Positions 30,324-39,405 of a stretch of 64,000 nucleotides of DNA are shown here, one piece after another. Numbering within the stretch: position 1 is the stretch's first letter; each line of letters opens with the position of its first letter. Source of the DNA: Leptotrichia sp. oral taxon 223. GTDB lineage: Bacteria > Fusobacteriota > Fusobacteriia > Fusobacteriales > Leptotrichiaceae. The notes under the pieces are model-generated. The model was not told the origin of the DNA. It searched no databases and was given only the letters and a program-made list of their open reading frames with translations. The DNA is taken from assembly GCF_013394795.1 (NCBI RefSeq), contig NZ_JABXYU010000001.1:806001-870000 (forward strand), in the 5' to 3' direction. Made by a program: the position numbers and the translations under genes.

Positions 30324-30950
30324 CTAATAGTCTATTTTTGCTATCTCGGTATATTCAACTTCTACTGGAGTCAAACGTCCCAAAACTTCAAGCATTACTT
30401 TTACTTTTCCATGTTCATGGTCAATTTCTGCAATTTCACCTTGCTGCCCGTCAAAGGATCCGCCTTTTACTTCAACAACTTCACCAATTCTAAAATCTAT
30501 ATCAAGTCTAGGAGTATTTCCTTCTCCGTCAACATCAATTCCAATTTTAGCCAGCAAATTTGAAGCCTCTTCATCAGATAAAGGTATAGGATCGCTCCCA
30601 ATTCCGACAAATCCAGTTACCCCATTTGTATTTCTAATTACATACCAGGCGTCACTGTCAACACGGTATCCTAATCCCAGTTCATTTTCTTCCTTAACAG
30701 AAAGCATTTCTATCATTACATAACTTGGAAACAGTTTTCTTGAAACCTTTACTTGTTTTCCACGTTTTTCCTCCAAAACTTCTTCCTCTGGAACCAAAAT
30801 TCTAAAAACCCTGTCTGTTAAATCCAGCGACTCAATCCTTTTCTCAAGATCCGCCGCCACTTTTTTTTCATAACCAGAATAAGTGTGAATTATATACCAT
30901 TTTTTTTCGTATACAACTTCATCTTCAACTTTTTCTTTTGCTTCAGTCAC
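30324..30950 (-). CDS. nusG: Transcription antitermination factor NusG
   Basis: 208 residues. The NGN domain (WYIIHTYSGYEKKVAADLEK, LFPSYVMIEMLSVKEENELG, NTNGVTGFVGIG) is followed by a KOW domain (GEVVEVKGGSFDGQQGEIAE). NusG binds the polymerase clamp and links it to Rho or the ribosome. The start is GTG at 30950, with GGAGGCGCG formed by the last codons of secE; secE stops one base before it, so the two are tightly coupled. Confidence 0.95.
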   Translation of the reverse strand: MTEAKEKVEDEVVYEKKWYIIHTYSGYEKKVAADLEKRIESLDLTDRVFRILVPEEEVLEEKRGKQVKVSRKLFPSYVMIEMLSVKEENELGLGYRVDSDAWYVIRNTNGVTGFVGIGSDPIPLSDEEASNLLAKIGIDVDGEGNTPRLDIDFRIGEVVEVKGGSFDGQQGEIAEIDHEHGKVKVMLEVLGRLTPVEVEYTEIAKIDY

Positions 30951-30951
30951 T

Positions 30952-31167
30952 TTACGCGCCTCCTATAAGATTTCTCAAAACTTCACTTATTTTCGCCAGC
31001 ACAAAATTAAATGCTGTATCAAAAAGAAGTGTATATATAGCAATAAACGCTGTCATCAAAATCACAATTACAGTAACATGATAAACTTCGATTTTATCAG
31101 GCCAATATATTTTTTTATATTCTTCACGCAAATTTCCGAAAGTCTCTTTTAAATTAAATTTACTCAT
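30952..31167 (-). CDS. secE: Preprotein translocase subunit SecE
   Basis: 71 residues: an amphipathic start (KETFGNLREEYKKIYWPDKI) and one transmembrane helix (HVTVIVILMTAFIAIYTLLF), the single-helix form of most bacteria. It holds SecY in the translocon. Located directly before nusG, the standard position. Confidence 0.93.
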   Translation of the reverse strand: MSKFNLKETFGNLREEYKKIYWPDKIEVYHVTVIVILMTAFIAIYTLLFDTAFNFVLAKISEVLRNLIGGA

Positions 31168-31339
31168 GATTTTCTCCTAGAATCCTTCAAGATTTTTTAT
31201 TCATTTTATTATTCCTCTGATTAAAAAATCTCAAACTTCTATTTATTTTTTTAGCTGCATAATCACAAAAAATTTACTTGTCTACTTAATGATTTCAACA
31301 AAACTAAATTTTTTAAAAAAAAATTCCCATAAAATAAAA

Positions 31340-31415
31340 TGGCAGGCCAGGCAGGAATCGAACCCGCAACTTTCGGTTTTGGAGACCGACGCTCTACCAA
31401 TTGAACTACTGACCT
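31340..31415 (-). tRNA. tRNA-Trp (anticodon CCA)
   Basis: The 76-base minus-strand sequence runs from AGGTCAG to CTGGCCT plus G and an encoded CCA end. The acceptor stem pairs throughout (one G-T). The anticodon loop TCTCCAAAA carries CCA, and the T-loop is GGTTCGATTCC. Located between rpmG and secE, a common site for tRNA-Trp. Confidence 0.97.
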
Positions 31416-31431
31416 ATCTATTTTTATGAGA

Positions 31432-31581
31432 CTATTTAACTTCTCTATAAAGAGAATGTCTTCTAAGCACTGGATTATATTTTCTCATTTCTAATCTTTC
31501 AGGATGAGTTTTTTTGTTTTTAGTTGTAACATAGTGTCTTAACTTAGTTTCAGTGCATTCTAAAATAACTTGTACTCTCAT
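31432..31581 (-). CDS. rpmG: Ribosomal protein L33
   Basis: 49 residues, too short for many ORF scans: [49 protein letters not shown]. This is a zinc-independent form: only one cysteine is present, where zinc-binding L33 has four. GGGAGGG precedes the ATG. A strong promoter lies 60-85 bases upstream; the tRNA-Trp and secE-nusG genes follow. Confidence 0.95.
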   Translation of the reverse strand: MRVQVILECTETKLRHYVTTKNKKTHPERLEMRKYNPVLRRHSLYREVK

Positions 31582-31637
31582 TGTTTTCTATCCCTCCCAA
31601 TAAAATATTGGTATTACCAGAATAAACTAGCTTATTT

Positions 31638-31666
31638 ATATTATCATATTCCCCTTTTTTTGTCAA
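31638..31666 (-). promoter_or_regulatory. Strong promoter for rpmG-trnW-secE-nusG
   Basis: Minus strand: TTGACA (31661-31666), 17-base spacer, TAATAT (31638-31643). Confidence 0.75.
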
Positions 31667-31745
31667 TACTATTTTCTTTACTTTTTTTAAAGTTTTCTAA
31701 AACTATTAAAAATTAAACTTTCACTTTACCATAACAAAATAAAAA

Positions 31746-31764
31746 CGAGGATATTAAATCCTCG
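31746..31764 (-). terminator. Terminator after glgP
   Basis: CGAGGAT and ATCCTCG form a compact stem; on the minus strand a T-run follows. Confidence 0.75.
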
Positions 31765-31775
31765 CCTTATAAAAT

Positions 31776-34040
31776 TTATTTAGTTTTCCAGATTTCATTT
31801 TCATATTGTGCAATTGTTCTGTCTGATGAGAAGAATCCTGCTTTTGCTATGTTATTTATTACTTTTTTGTACCACAAGTCTTTATTTTCATAATCTTTAA
31901 ACATTCTTTCTTTTGTGTTGTAGTAATCTTCAAAGTCGATTAATGTCATAAACCAGTCTTTGTTTATAAGTTCATTTTGAAGTCTTTCTAATCTTTCTTT
32001 GTTTCCTACTTTTATTAATTCATCAGAAGTTATGAAATCAACTACTTCTTTTATTCCATCTTGCTTGTAGTAATCTTTTGAAACATAACCTGATGTTTCG
32101 TATAATTTAATTATATCATCACTATTTTTTCCAAAAATGTAGATATTGTCATCGCCTACAAGGTCATGAATTTCCACATTTGCTCCATCCATTGTTCCAA
32201 GAGTCAATGCTCCATTTAGCATAAATTTCATATTTCCAGTTCCACTGGCTTCTTTTGAGGCAAGCGAGATTTGCTCAGAAATATCTGTTGCTGGAATAAT
32301 TTTTTCAGCTAATCCTACGTTGTAGTTTTCAACTAGGTAAACATTTAAGTATTTGTTTACTTTCGGATCGTTGTTTATTATTTCTGATAGACAAAGTATT
32401 AAGTGAATGATGTCTTGGGCAATGATGTAGGCTGGTGCAGCCTTTCCACCGAATAATACTGTTATCTTTCTTTCTGGTAATTTTCCATTTTTGATGTCTA
32501 AATATTTTTTAATTATATACAAAGCGTTCATTTGTTGACGTTTGTATTCGTGGAATCTTTTAATTTGAGTGTCAATGATACTGTTTTCGTCAATAACGAT
32601 TCCTTGTGTATGCTGTAAATATTTTTTCAATTTAATTTTATTTCCATGTTTAATTTGTGCTAATTTTTCATAAACATTTTTATCGTCAACATATTTTAAA
32701 AGTTCTTTTAGATTTTCAGCATCTGTTAGGTATCCTGTACCAATTAATTCTTTCAAGTAGTCTGCCAGGTCTTCGTTACAGCTTTCAAGCCATCTTCTAA
32801 ATGTAATTCCATTTGTCTTGTTATTAAATTTCTCAGGATAAATTTCATAAAATTCCTTAAGTTCACTATTTTTCAAGATTTCAGTATGCAAATGAGCAAC
32901 TCCATTTACGCTTGAAGAAAAGTGAATATCCATATTTGCCATGTGAACTCTGTTCTGTTTGTCGATAATTTGTACTTTTTCATCTGAATATTTAGCTTTT
33001 ATAACCTTATCCAGTTTTTTTATAATTTCAACAATATTTGGCACAACTTCTTCCAAATAGTCTAGAGGCCATTTTTCCAATGCTTCTGCCAAAATTGTGT
33101 GATTTGTATATCCTGTCATTTTTGTTACAATTTCTGTTGCTTCTTCAAAAGAAATACCATGCTCTTCCGTCATAATACGGATCAATTCAGGAATTATCAT
33201 ACTTGGGTGTGTATCGTTAATTTGAACAAACGCATAATCTGCTAAATCATGAACGTTGCTTCCTTTTTCAGTTGCTTCAGCAATAATCAACCTTGCCGCA
33301 TTTGATACCATGAAATATTGTTGGTAAATACGTAACAATTCTCCTTTTTTTGTACTGTCGTCAGGATATAGGAATAATGTCAGATTTTTTTCAATATTTT
33401 CTTCATCAAATGATATGCCATTTTTTATCAAATTGTAGTCAACTCTTTCAATATCAAATAAATTCAAGTAATTTTTTGTATCTTTTTCATATCCTAAAAT
33501 GTCAATTCTTTTTAACTTTGAATGTAAACTGAAGTTTTTGAATTTTACTTCATATCCAATGTTTGTATCTCTTAACCAGCTTTGATCTTCTATCCAGTAA
33601 TTTGGCTCAGCTTTTTGCTCATTATTCTTAAAAATCTGCTTAAACAGTCCGCAGTGATAGTTAAGCCCGACTCCTTCTCCATTGATTCCTAAAGTTGACA
33701 TTGAATCAATAAAGCATGAGGCAAGTCTTCCAAGCCCACCATTTCCTAATGAAGGTTCTGTTTCCACTTCTTCAATATGGCTCAAGTTTTTCCCTGCTGC
33801 CTTCAATTCTTCCCTTACTTCCTTATAAATTCCCAAATTAATCAAATTATTTGACAATAATTTCCCAATTAAGAATTCTGCAGAAATATAATATATTTTC
33901 TTTTTAGATTTGTTTGTAGTTTTTTCATCTGCTCTTTCTTTAACATATTCAAGTAATTTATAGTAAATTTCCTGATTTGTCATTTCACTTATTTGTTTTT
34001 CGTTTCTTTTTTGTAAAAAATCTGTAAAATTGTAGTTCAC
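31776..34040 (-). CDS. glgP: Glycogen/alpha-glucan phosphorylase
   Basis: 754 residues of GT35 phosphorylase, which releases glucose-1-phosphate from alpha-1,4-glucans with PLP. Conserved blocks: [75 protein letters not shown] and the PLP lysine region [20 protein letters not shown]. It is somewhat short for the family, as in Firmicute enzymes. The start is GTG at 34040 with a distant AAAGGA. No other glycogen genes are adjacent. A strong promoter and a hairpin in the 150-base leader suggest control at the mRNA level. Confidence 0.95.
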   Translation of the reverse strand: MNYNFTDFLQKRNEKQISEMTNQEIYYKLLEYVKERADEKTTNKSKKKIYYISAEFLIGKLLSNNLINLGIYKEVREELKAAGKNLSHIEEVETEPSLGNGGLGRLASCFIDSMSTLGINGEGVGLNYHCGLFKQIFKNNEQKAEPNYWIEDQSWLRDTNIGYEVKFKNFSLHSKLKRIDILGYEKDTKNYLNLFDIERVDYNLIKNGISFDEENIEKNLTLFLYPDDSTKKGELLRIYQQYFMVSNAARLIIAEATEKGSNVHDLADYAFVQINDTHPSMIIPELIRIMTEEHGISFEEATEIVTKMTGYTNHTILAEALEKWPLDYLEEVVPNIVEIIKKLDKVIKAKYSDEKVQIIDKQNRVHMANMDIHFSSSVNGVAHLHTEILKNSELKEFYEIYPEKFNNKTNGITFRRWLESCNEDLADYLKELIGTGYLTDAENLKELLKYVDDKNVYEKLAQIKHGNKIKLKKYLQHTQGIVIDENSIIDTQIKRFHEYKRQQMNALYIIKKYLDIKNGKLPERKITVLFGGKAAPAYIIAQDIIHLILCLSEIINNDPKVNKYLNVYLVENYNVGLAEKIIPATDISEQISLASKEASGTGNMKFMLNGALTLGTMDGANVEIHDLVGDDNIYIFGKNSDDIIKLYETSGYVSKDYYKQDGIKEVVDFITSDELIKVGNKERLERLQNELINKDWFMTLIDFEDYYNTKERMFKDYENKDLWYKKVINNIAKAGFFSSDRTIAQYENEIWKTK

Positions 34041-34090
34041 TATTTTAATTGTTTCCTTTCAAATTTGTTTTATAATTTTCGTTATTAAAC

Positions 34091-34172
34091 ACTTCAAAAT
34101 TGGAATACTAAAAGCATTAAACTTAATAACTTCAATAGAATAGCTTTAATTTTTTGTATCCAATTTTAAAGT
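34091..34172 (-). promoter_or_regulatory. Inverted repeat in the glgP leader
   Basis: 34091-34108 and 34156-34172 are complementary over about 17 bases (ACTTCAAAATTGG with CCAATTTTAAAGT), with a loop of about 47 bases. It lies between the promoter and the start codon, so it would form a long hairpin in the mRNA leader. Confidence 0.5.
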
Positions 34173-34191
34173 TGTTTTACTATGCGGGCAT

Positions 34192-34220
34192 ATTATATAC
34201 CTATTTTTTTAATTTGTCAA
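34192..34220 (-). promoter_or_regulatory. Consensus promoter of glgP
   Basis: Minus strand: TTGACA (34215-34220), 17-base spacer, TATAAT (34192-34197); an exact consensus pair. Confidence 0.8.
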
Positions 34221-34384
34221 GACATTTACGTAAATGCTTTTAAAACCTATAAACCTTGAATTAAACAACTATTTTATTTGACTTTTATAGTCTAATTAAA
34301 TTTAAATTGTTCGAGCAATTGCTAAAAAACTGCCAATCAAAATTTTATTAAAATAAAAATATAATTTTCAAGCCAGAAATAAAA
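34221..34384. other. Spacer between glgP promoter and rnpB
   Basis: A/T-rich with no gene that I can support. Confidence 0.5.
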
Positions 34385-34412
34385 AAGAAAAACCCAGAAA
34401 ATTTCTGAGTTT
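34385..34412 (-). terminator. Terminator of RNase P RNA
   Basis: CAGAAA/TTTCTG (34395-34407), with a T-run on the minus strand. Confidence 0.7.
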
Positions 34413-34760
34413 CACAGGCTTTGGTATAAGCCGGATTCTGTATTCGTTAATCATTTATCTAAATCAATAATTACTTACAGATTTTAGCGAGCTACCAATC
34501 AAGCCAAGACGGGCCGCCTCTTAACAGCTTTCTGCTTGCTCTTGCTTTGGGAGGGGTTTACCTAGCTAATTTAATTCCTTAAATTACTGGTAGTCCCTTA
34601 CACTACCTTTTCACCCTTACCTGAAAGGACAGGCGGTTTATTTTCTGTGGCACTTTCCTTAAGATTTCTCCCAGCAGCTGTTAGCTGCCTCCCTTGCCCT
34701 GCAAAGTCCAGACTTTCCTCTTAAAAATAAATTTTCAAGCGACTAACTCCAAAACCTGAA
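34413..34760 (-). ncRNA. rnpB: RNase P RNA
   Basis: About 348 bases. Helix P1 forms from CAGGTTTTGG at the 5' end (34758-34749) and CCAAAGCCTG at the 3' end (34424-34415) with one G-T pair. The universal 5' core GAGGAAAGTCTGGACT and the 3' core ACAGAATCCGGCTTAT are present, and CAGGTAAGGGTGAAAAGGTA marks the P8-P10 region. The RNA is the catalytic part of the enzyme that matures tRNA 5' ends. The 5' core reads TCTGG where most have TCCGG, a minor change. Exact ends are estimated. Confidence 0.93.
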
Positions 34761-34799
34761 TTTATAGTAACATTTTTTCTCTATTTTTGTCAATTTAAT

Positions 34800-35726
34800 T
34801 TATATATTTTTCAAAACTATTTCTACAATATCCTTCGCTCTAAGCCCATAATTCGTAAGCATAGTTTCTCCATCTGCACTTTGTCCAAAAATATCCTGTA
34901 TTCCGTGTTTTATCACTTTTGTAGGGTGAACTTCTGACAAGTATTCTGAAACTGCGCTTCCAAGCCCTCCAATTACAGAATGTTCTTCACTTGTTACAAT
35001 AAATTTACATTCTTTCGCAGCTTTTAGGACTATTTCCGTATCTAGCGGCTTTATCGTAGAAACATTAACCACTCTTGCTTTCACTCCTTTTTCTTCCAGT
35101 AATTTCGCCGCCTCAAGAGCTTCTGAAACCATAAGTCCTGTCGCTAAAATTGCCACATCGTTTCCTTCTGTCAAAGTTGCGGCTTTCCCTATTTCAAATT
35201 TATAGTTTTCATCAAATAATACTGGTATATTCAGTCTTCCCAATCTTACGTAAACAGGCCCCTTGTATTCAGCTGCTGCAAAAATCATTTTTTCTGTTTC
35301 AACCGCATCTGCTGGCGATAGCACCACCATTCCTGGAATTGCACGCATTAAAGCCATATCCTCAACTGACTGATGCGAACCTCCATCCTCTCCTAGCGAA
35401 ACTCCTGCGTGAGTCGGACAAATCTTAACATTTAATTGCGGATATGCCACCGAGTTTCTAATCTGATCAAATGCACGTCCTGCCCCAAAATGTGCAAAAG
35501 TTGAGGCAAACGGTATTTTCCCAGTCGTTGCAATACCTGCCGCCGTTCCAATCATATCAGCTTCTGCAATCCCGACATTTATATGTCTTTCTGGAAACTC
35601 TTTTTTAAAATATGCAGTCATTGTTGATTTTGACAAGTCCGCTTCCAGCACTACCACATCTTTATTTACTTTTCCCAATTTAACTAACGCTTCTCCATAA
35701 GCCACTCTAGTTGATTTTTTTCCCAT
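34800..35726 (-). CDS. Transketolase, C-terminal subunit
   Basis: About 308 residues with the pyrimidine-binding and C-terminal domains: VVLEADLSKSTMTAYFKKEF, HINVGIAEADMIGTAAGIA, FGAGRAFDQIRNSVAYPQLN, THAGVSLGEDGGSHQSVEDM and DVAILATGLMVSEALEAAKL. With the N-terminal subunit it transfers two-carbon units in the pentose phosphate pathway. AGGAG lies nine bases before the second ATG (35726) and three before the first (35732), so I chose 35726. Such split enzymes are common in Firmicutes and Fusobacteria. Confidence 0.93.
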   Translation of the reverse strand: MGKKSTRVAYGEALVKLGKVNKDVVVLEADLSKSTMTAYFKKEFPERHINVGIAEADMIGTAAGIATTGKIPFASTFAHFGAGRAFDQIRNSVAYPQLNVKICPTHAGVSLGEDGGSHQSVEDMALMRAIPGMVVLSPADAVETEKMIFAAAEYKGPVYVRLGRLNIPVLFDENYKFEIGKAATLTEGNDVAILATGLMVSEALEAAKLLEEKGVKARVVNVSTIKPLDTEIVLKAAKECKFIVTSEEHSVIGGLGSAVSEYLSEVHPTKVIKHGIQDIFGQSADGETMLTNYGLRAKDIVEIVLKNI

Positions 35727-35974
35727 TCTCATATTCTCCTATTTTTTATTTCATTATTTTTAAAAACTTTCTAATACTATTCTCTAATTAAAGTAACAAT
35801 TTAATAGACTTATTCAGCAACCCTTAAAGTATTCCTTAGTTAAATTTTATCACTAAGCATTCGTATAAAGGATTCTTTCATTACAAATTATTTTAATTAA
35901 TAAATATTTTTTCTTTCAACGAAATTTTTCTTAATATTCGGTTTAATCAAATTAATTAATACTATTATTTTATT

Positions 35975-36793
35975 TTAACTCAATTCTTCCATTGCCTTCT
36001 TGTATTCTTCATCATTTGGAGCAGCTCCGTGGAATCCAGCATTATTTTCCATAAATGAAACACCTTTTCCTTTTACAGTATTTACAACAATAACTGTTGG
36101 CTGTCCTTTCACAGTTCTTGCTGTGTCAAGAGCATTTATGATTTCTTCATAATTGTGTCCGTCAATCTCAATTACATTCCATTTGAAAGCCTTGAACTTT
36201 TCCCCAACTGGAGCGACATCCATTACATCCGAAACTTTTCCGTCAATCTGCAAGTTGTTATAGTCAACTATCGCAACTAAATTGTCAAGCTTGTAATGTG
36301 CAGCTGTCATAGCCGCTTCCCAAACTTGCCCTTCCTGCAATTCTCCATCTCCTAAGATTGTATAAACTCTGTAATCGTTATTGTAAATTTTTGCGCTCAA
36401 AGCCATTCCATTTGCTGCTGAAAGTCCTTGCCCAAGTGAACCTGTTGACATTTCAACTCCAGCCAGCTTTTTCATATCAGGATGCCCCTGAAGCGGAGAG
36501 TGCCATTTTCTAAGTGTCGGAATAAGATTCTTCCCTTCATCTCCTAAAAATCCTTTTTCAATCAAAGCCGCATACAGTGCAGGAGCAGCATGCCCTTTAC
36601 TAAGAACTAATCTATCTCTATTTTCCATTTTTGGATTTTTTGGGTCAATGTTCATTTCCTTCCAGTAAAGCACAGCCAGAATATCAGCAATCGAAAGTGA
36701 ACCTCCTGGATGTCCTGATTTTGCCCTGTAAATCATTTCAATAATGTCTTTTCTCAATGTTTTCGCCTTTTTTTGCAAATCTTCAATTTTCAT
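35975..36793 (-). CDS. Transketolase, N-terminal (thiamine diphosphate) subunit
   Basis: About 272 residues. KSGHPGGSLSIADILAVLYW, RLVLSKGHAAPALYAALIEK, GSLGQGLSAANGMALSAKIY and the ThDP/Mg motif TILGDGELQEGQVWEAAMTA then VDYNNLQIDG are all present. GGAGG precedes the ATG at 36793. The C-terminal half follows as a separate gene after a gap of about 250 bases, larger than usual for this pair. I see no terminator or strong promoter in that gap, so one transcript is likely. Confidence 0.93.
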   Translation of the reverse strand: MKIEDLQKKAKTLRKDIIEMIYRAKSGHPGGSLSIADILAVLYWKEMNIDPKNPKMENRDRLVLSKGHAAPALYAALIEKGFLGDEGKNLIPTLRKWHSPLQGHPDMKKLAGVEMSTGSLGQGLSAANGMALSAKIYNNDYRVYTILGDGELQEGQVWEAAMTAAHYKLDNLVAIVDYNNLQIDGKVSDVMDVAPVGEKFKAFKWNVIEIDGHNYEEIINALDTARTVKGQPTVIVVNTVKGKGVSFMENNAGFHGAAPNDEEYKKAMEELS

Positions 36794-36838
36794 AAAAACC
36801 TCCATTTTTTATTTATAAATATTAATAATTAGCTAAAA

Positions 36839-38167
36839 TTAATCCTCTTTTTTCAAATTATAGAAGAACAGCGAAACGCCAAACAGCACTAACGCCACGA
36901 CAAGTGTCACTTTAACTCCAATTTCAGTTGCACCTTTCACGCCATTCTGAACATTCTGATTTCCCACAACAAGTAAAGTTGACTGTACAACTTGCTGCAC
37001 TAGAAATGCCAATTTTAAAAACATTCCCTGTATTCCAAACATAAAGCCTTCTAAACTTACTTTTTTGGTTTCTGACAGTTTTGCAGAAATTTCACTAAGC
37101 ATTGCCTGTGGGAAAATAAACGCTGCACCGCTTAATCCTGTTCCACAAATCACAAAAAGCAAATATGCAAAAATTGAATTATTTTTATTAATAAACAATA
37201 GACCAAAAGTACCAATTATTAAAAGCAGCATATCCACAATCAATATTTTCTTATAAGAATATTTTTTCCCAAACTTGTTTGTAATCGGAAAAAACAGCCC
37301 CGCCATTCCAAACAGCACGACTGATATTACAGTCAGATATTTAATATCCTTCTGCATTACAGCGCTCAAATAATATGTCAAATCTCCACGAAGTATGTTA
37401 AATCCGCAAAAGAAAAAGAAATATCCTAAAAAATATAAAATAATTTCCTTATCCTTCAAATGTGAAATTGATTTCATAAATCCTAACGATTCAGTCTTAG
37501 GACGATTTTGTGTAAGTTTCTTTTCCTTTAGAAAAAATACACATGCATAAATTCCTAAAACTGACAGTATTGTAATCAAAATTACTGTTTTACGTATTCC
37601 AACTTCTGTATTCAGCACTCCATTTACTCTTCCCAATTTTGAAATCAGAATCCCTGGAAGAACCATCGCAACCCCAGTAAATATAAGTCTAAAAGTCGAC
37701 TGCATTGTAGACAGGTTAAGCCTTTCTTCCTTAGTTGAAGCCAAATCTGGAATTAGAGCATTATACGGTGCTGCAACTAAAGTATATGCCGTAAAATACA
37801 GTCCTCCAACGACTGATAAATAAATAAGTGTTGCCATCTGCGAACTTTTAATCGGATAAAAATACATAATCGTAAGAAGCCCAAGTGGCAATCCTCCAAC
37901 TAGCATAAATATTGATCTTTTTCCAAAACGTGATTTCGAATTGTCAGATAAAAATCCTACAACAGGATCTGACACTGCGTCAATAATCCTCGCAAAAATA
38001 AATGCTAGAACTAAATACTGCGGCTTTAACAACGGAACTAAATTTTTTTCCGTTTCAGGTGGCAAATAATAATATGACAACCATTGATTATAAATCTGGT
38101 CAATCATAAAATATGAAACCCCAAGCCCGTAAATTATGTAACTTTTTTTCGTTAATCTTGAACTCAT
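36839..38167 (-). CDS. MelB/GPH-type sugar:cation symporter family protein
   Basis: About 442 residues with twelve hydrophobic helices. The family pattern is clear: LSYYYLPP in helix 1, ARIIDAVSDPVVGFLSDN followed by SRFGKRSIFMLVGG after helix 2 (the DP...SD...RFGKR signature of MFS_2). These proteins usually take up glycosides, pentosides or hexuronides with Na+ or H+. Start at 38167 after AAAGGTAGAAG; an extension of 23 codons lacks a ribosome site. It lies 45 bases upstream of the transketolase subunit and could be cotranscribed, which would fit a pentose-type substrate, but this is an inference. Confidence 0.82.
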   Translation of the reverse strand: MSSRLTKKSYIIYGLGVSYFMIDQIYNQWLSYYYLPPETEKNLVPLLKPQYLVLAFIFARIIDAVSDPVVGFLSDNSKSRFGKRSIFMLVGGLPLGLLTIMYFYPIKSSQMATLIYLSVVGGLYFTAYTLVAAPYNALIPDLASTKEERLNLSTMQSTFRLIFTGVAMVLPGILISKLGRVNGVLNTEVGIRKTVILITILSVLGIYACVFFLKEKKLTQNRPKTESLGFMKSISHLKDKEIILYFLGYFFFFCGFNILRGDLTYYLSAVMQKDIKYLTVISVVLFGMAGLFFPITNKFGKKYSYKKILIVDMLLLIIGTFGLLFINKNNSIFAYLLFVICGTGLSGAAFIFPQAMLSEISAKLSETKKVSLEGFMFGIQGMFLKLAFLVQQVVQSTLLVVGNQNVQNGVKGATEIGVKVTLVVALVLFGVSLFFYNLKKED

Positions 38168-38264
38168 TAAATCTTCTACCTTTCTGTTTTTTATATTGCT
38201 TAAAACAAACCTAAAAGTTATAACTTGTATCTTCAAACTTTATATTTATTCAGTTTTTATCACT

Positions 38265-39218
38265 TTAATTTGTTAAAAACTCTTTTACTGCCTCAGCATA
38301 TTCATCTTTACATTCAGGATCAGCATAAATTCTTGTGTGTGAACCTTTTTCAAAAACTTTTAGCTTGATATTTTCATTCTGTGCAAGTTCGTTATACTCT
38401 TCCATAAGCATTCCATAAGTTGTAGCCTTATCATTTTTAGACTGAATTATCAATGTAGGTATTCTTTTTAGCAAATACGATAATCTCAGTTTATCAAGAT
38501 GGCTTCCAACTCTTAAATTAAAAATTCTTACAATAACACTTACAATAAATTTTGGAACACGGCGTTTTCTTGCATCTTCCTTAATTCTCTTTCTTATATT
38601 TGAAATTGAGCTGTCCAGTATAAGCTTATCAATGACTATCCCTTTTTTTCGGAGCGTTTTTACATACATTTTAGACGCAATGGCAGATCCTATTCCCCCT
38701 TGCGAAAACCCGTACAGCGTAAAATTATTCTTCCCAAACTTTTCATTCAACATTTCCATCGTATGAAAAATATCCTGCCCAAAACAGTATCCCATCTTAG
38801 TTCTGGCTATGTCAGACTTCCCAGAATTTCTCAAATCTGGAATAAAAAAACTATACTCCTTGTCAAGCCCAATATCCTTAAACATTCCTAGATATTGTAA
38901 CGACGACAATCTATTCACACCACGTCCATGCGAGATAATCATAGTTTTTGTAGCTTCCTTGTTTTCAATAAGCCACCCATAAAGCTGTATTTTCCCTGAC
39001 TTATACTCAACTTCCTTAAAATTATACCCGTAATCATAAGGGTTTGCCTTGTTATCCTCAATATTATATTTTTGTCTTAATTTTTTGCTGTTGTATACTT
39101 CCTCAAATGTAATTCTCGGATATTTCTCAATCTGATTAATAAAATACCGTATCGACATATACGCTATCACAAAGAAAAATATCATAAACAGCACATTAAT
39201 TATTATTAACAATCCCAT
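38265..39218 (-). CDS. Membrane-anchored alpha/beta hydrolase
   Basis: 317 residues. One N-terminal helix (LLIIINVLFMIFFFVIAYMS) anchors it. The alpha/beta hydrolase core follows with TMIISHGRGVNRLSSLQYLG (oxyanion region), the nucleophile elbow LYGFSQGGIGSAIASKM, an Asp in TLIIQSKNDKATTYG and a His in FEKGSHTRIY. The family resembles BAAT/YqkD-like hydrolases; the substrate is unknown. It precedes the sugar symporter gene in the same direction. Confidence 0.82.
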   Translation of the reverse strand: MGLLIIINVLFMIFFFVIAYMSIRYFINQIEKYPRITFEEVYNSKKLRQKYNIEDNKANPYDYGYNFKEVEYKSGKIQLYGWLIENKEATKTMIISHGRGVNRLSSLQYLGMFKDIGLDKEYSFFIPDLRNSGKSDIARTKMGYCFGQDIFHTMEMLNEKFGKNNFTLYGFSQGGIGSAIASKMYVKTLRKKGIVIDKLILDSSISNIRKRIKEDARKRRVPKFIVSVIVRIFNLRVGSHLDKLRLSYLLKRIPTLIIQSKNDKATTYGMLMEEYNELAQNENIKLKVFEKGSHTRIYADPECKDEYAEAVKEFLTN

Positions 39219-39405
39219 TCCTATAATCCCTTCCTATTCTTTTTATTTTTTATTTATAAAATTCATTAATATAATATTTTTAAACTTTCATCTTTGTCTT
39301 ATTTCTGACAAGCTGTATTTACTCTTCGCTGTATAAAAACTGTTGTTATTTACTTTTATAACTTTTCACTTTTCCAATTTCTTATATTTTATTTATTAAA
39401 ATAAT

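Noticed and set aside
34413-34760. Possible riboswitch or tmRNA
   Set aside because: The paired ends and core match RNase P RNA.
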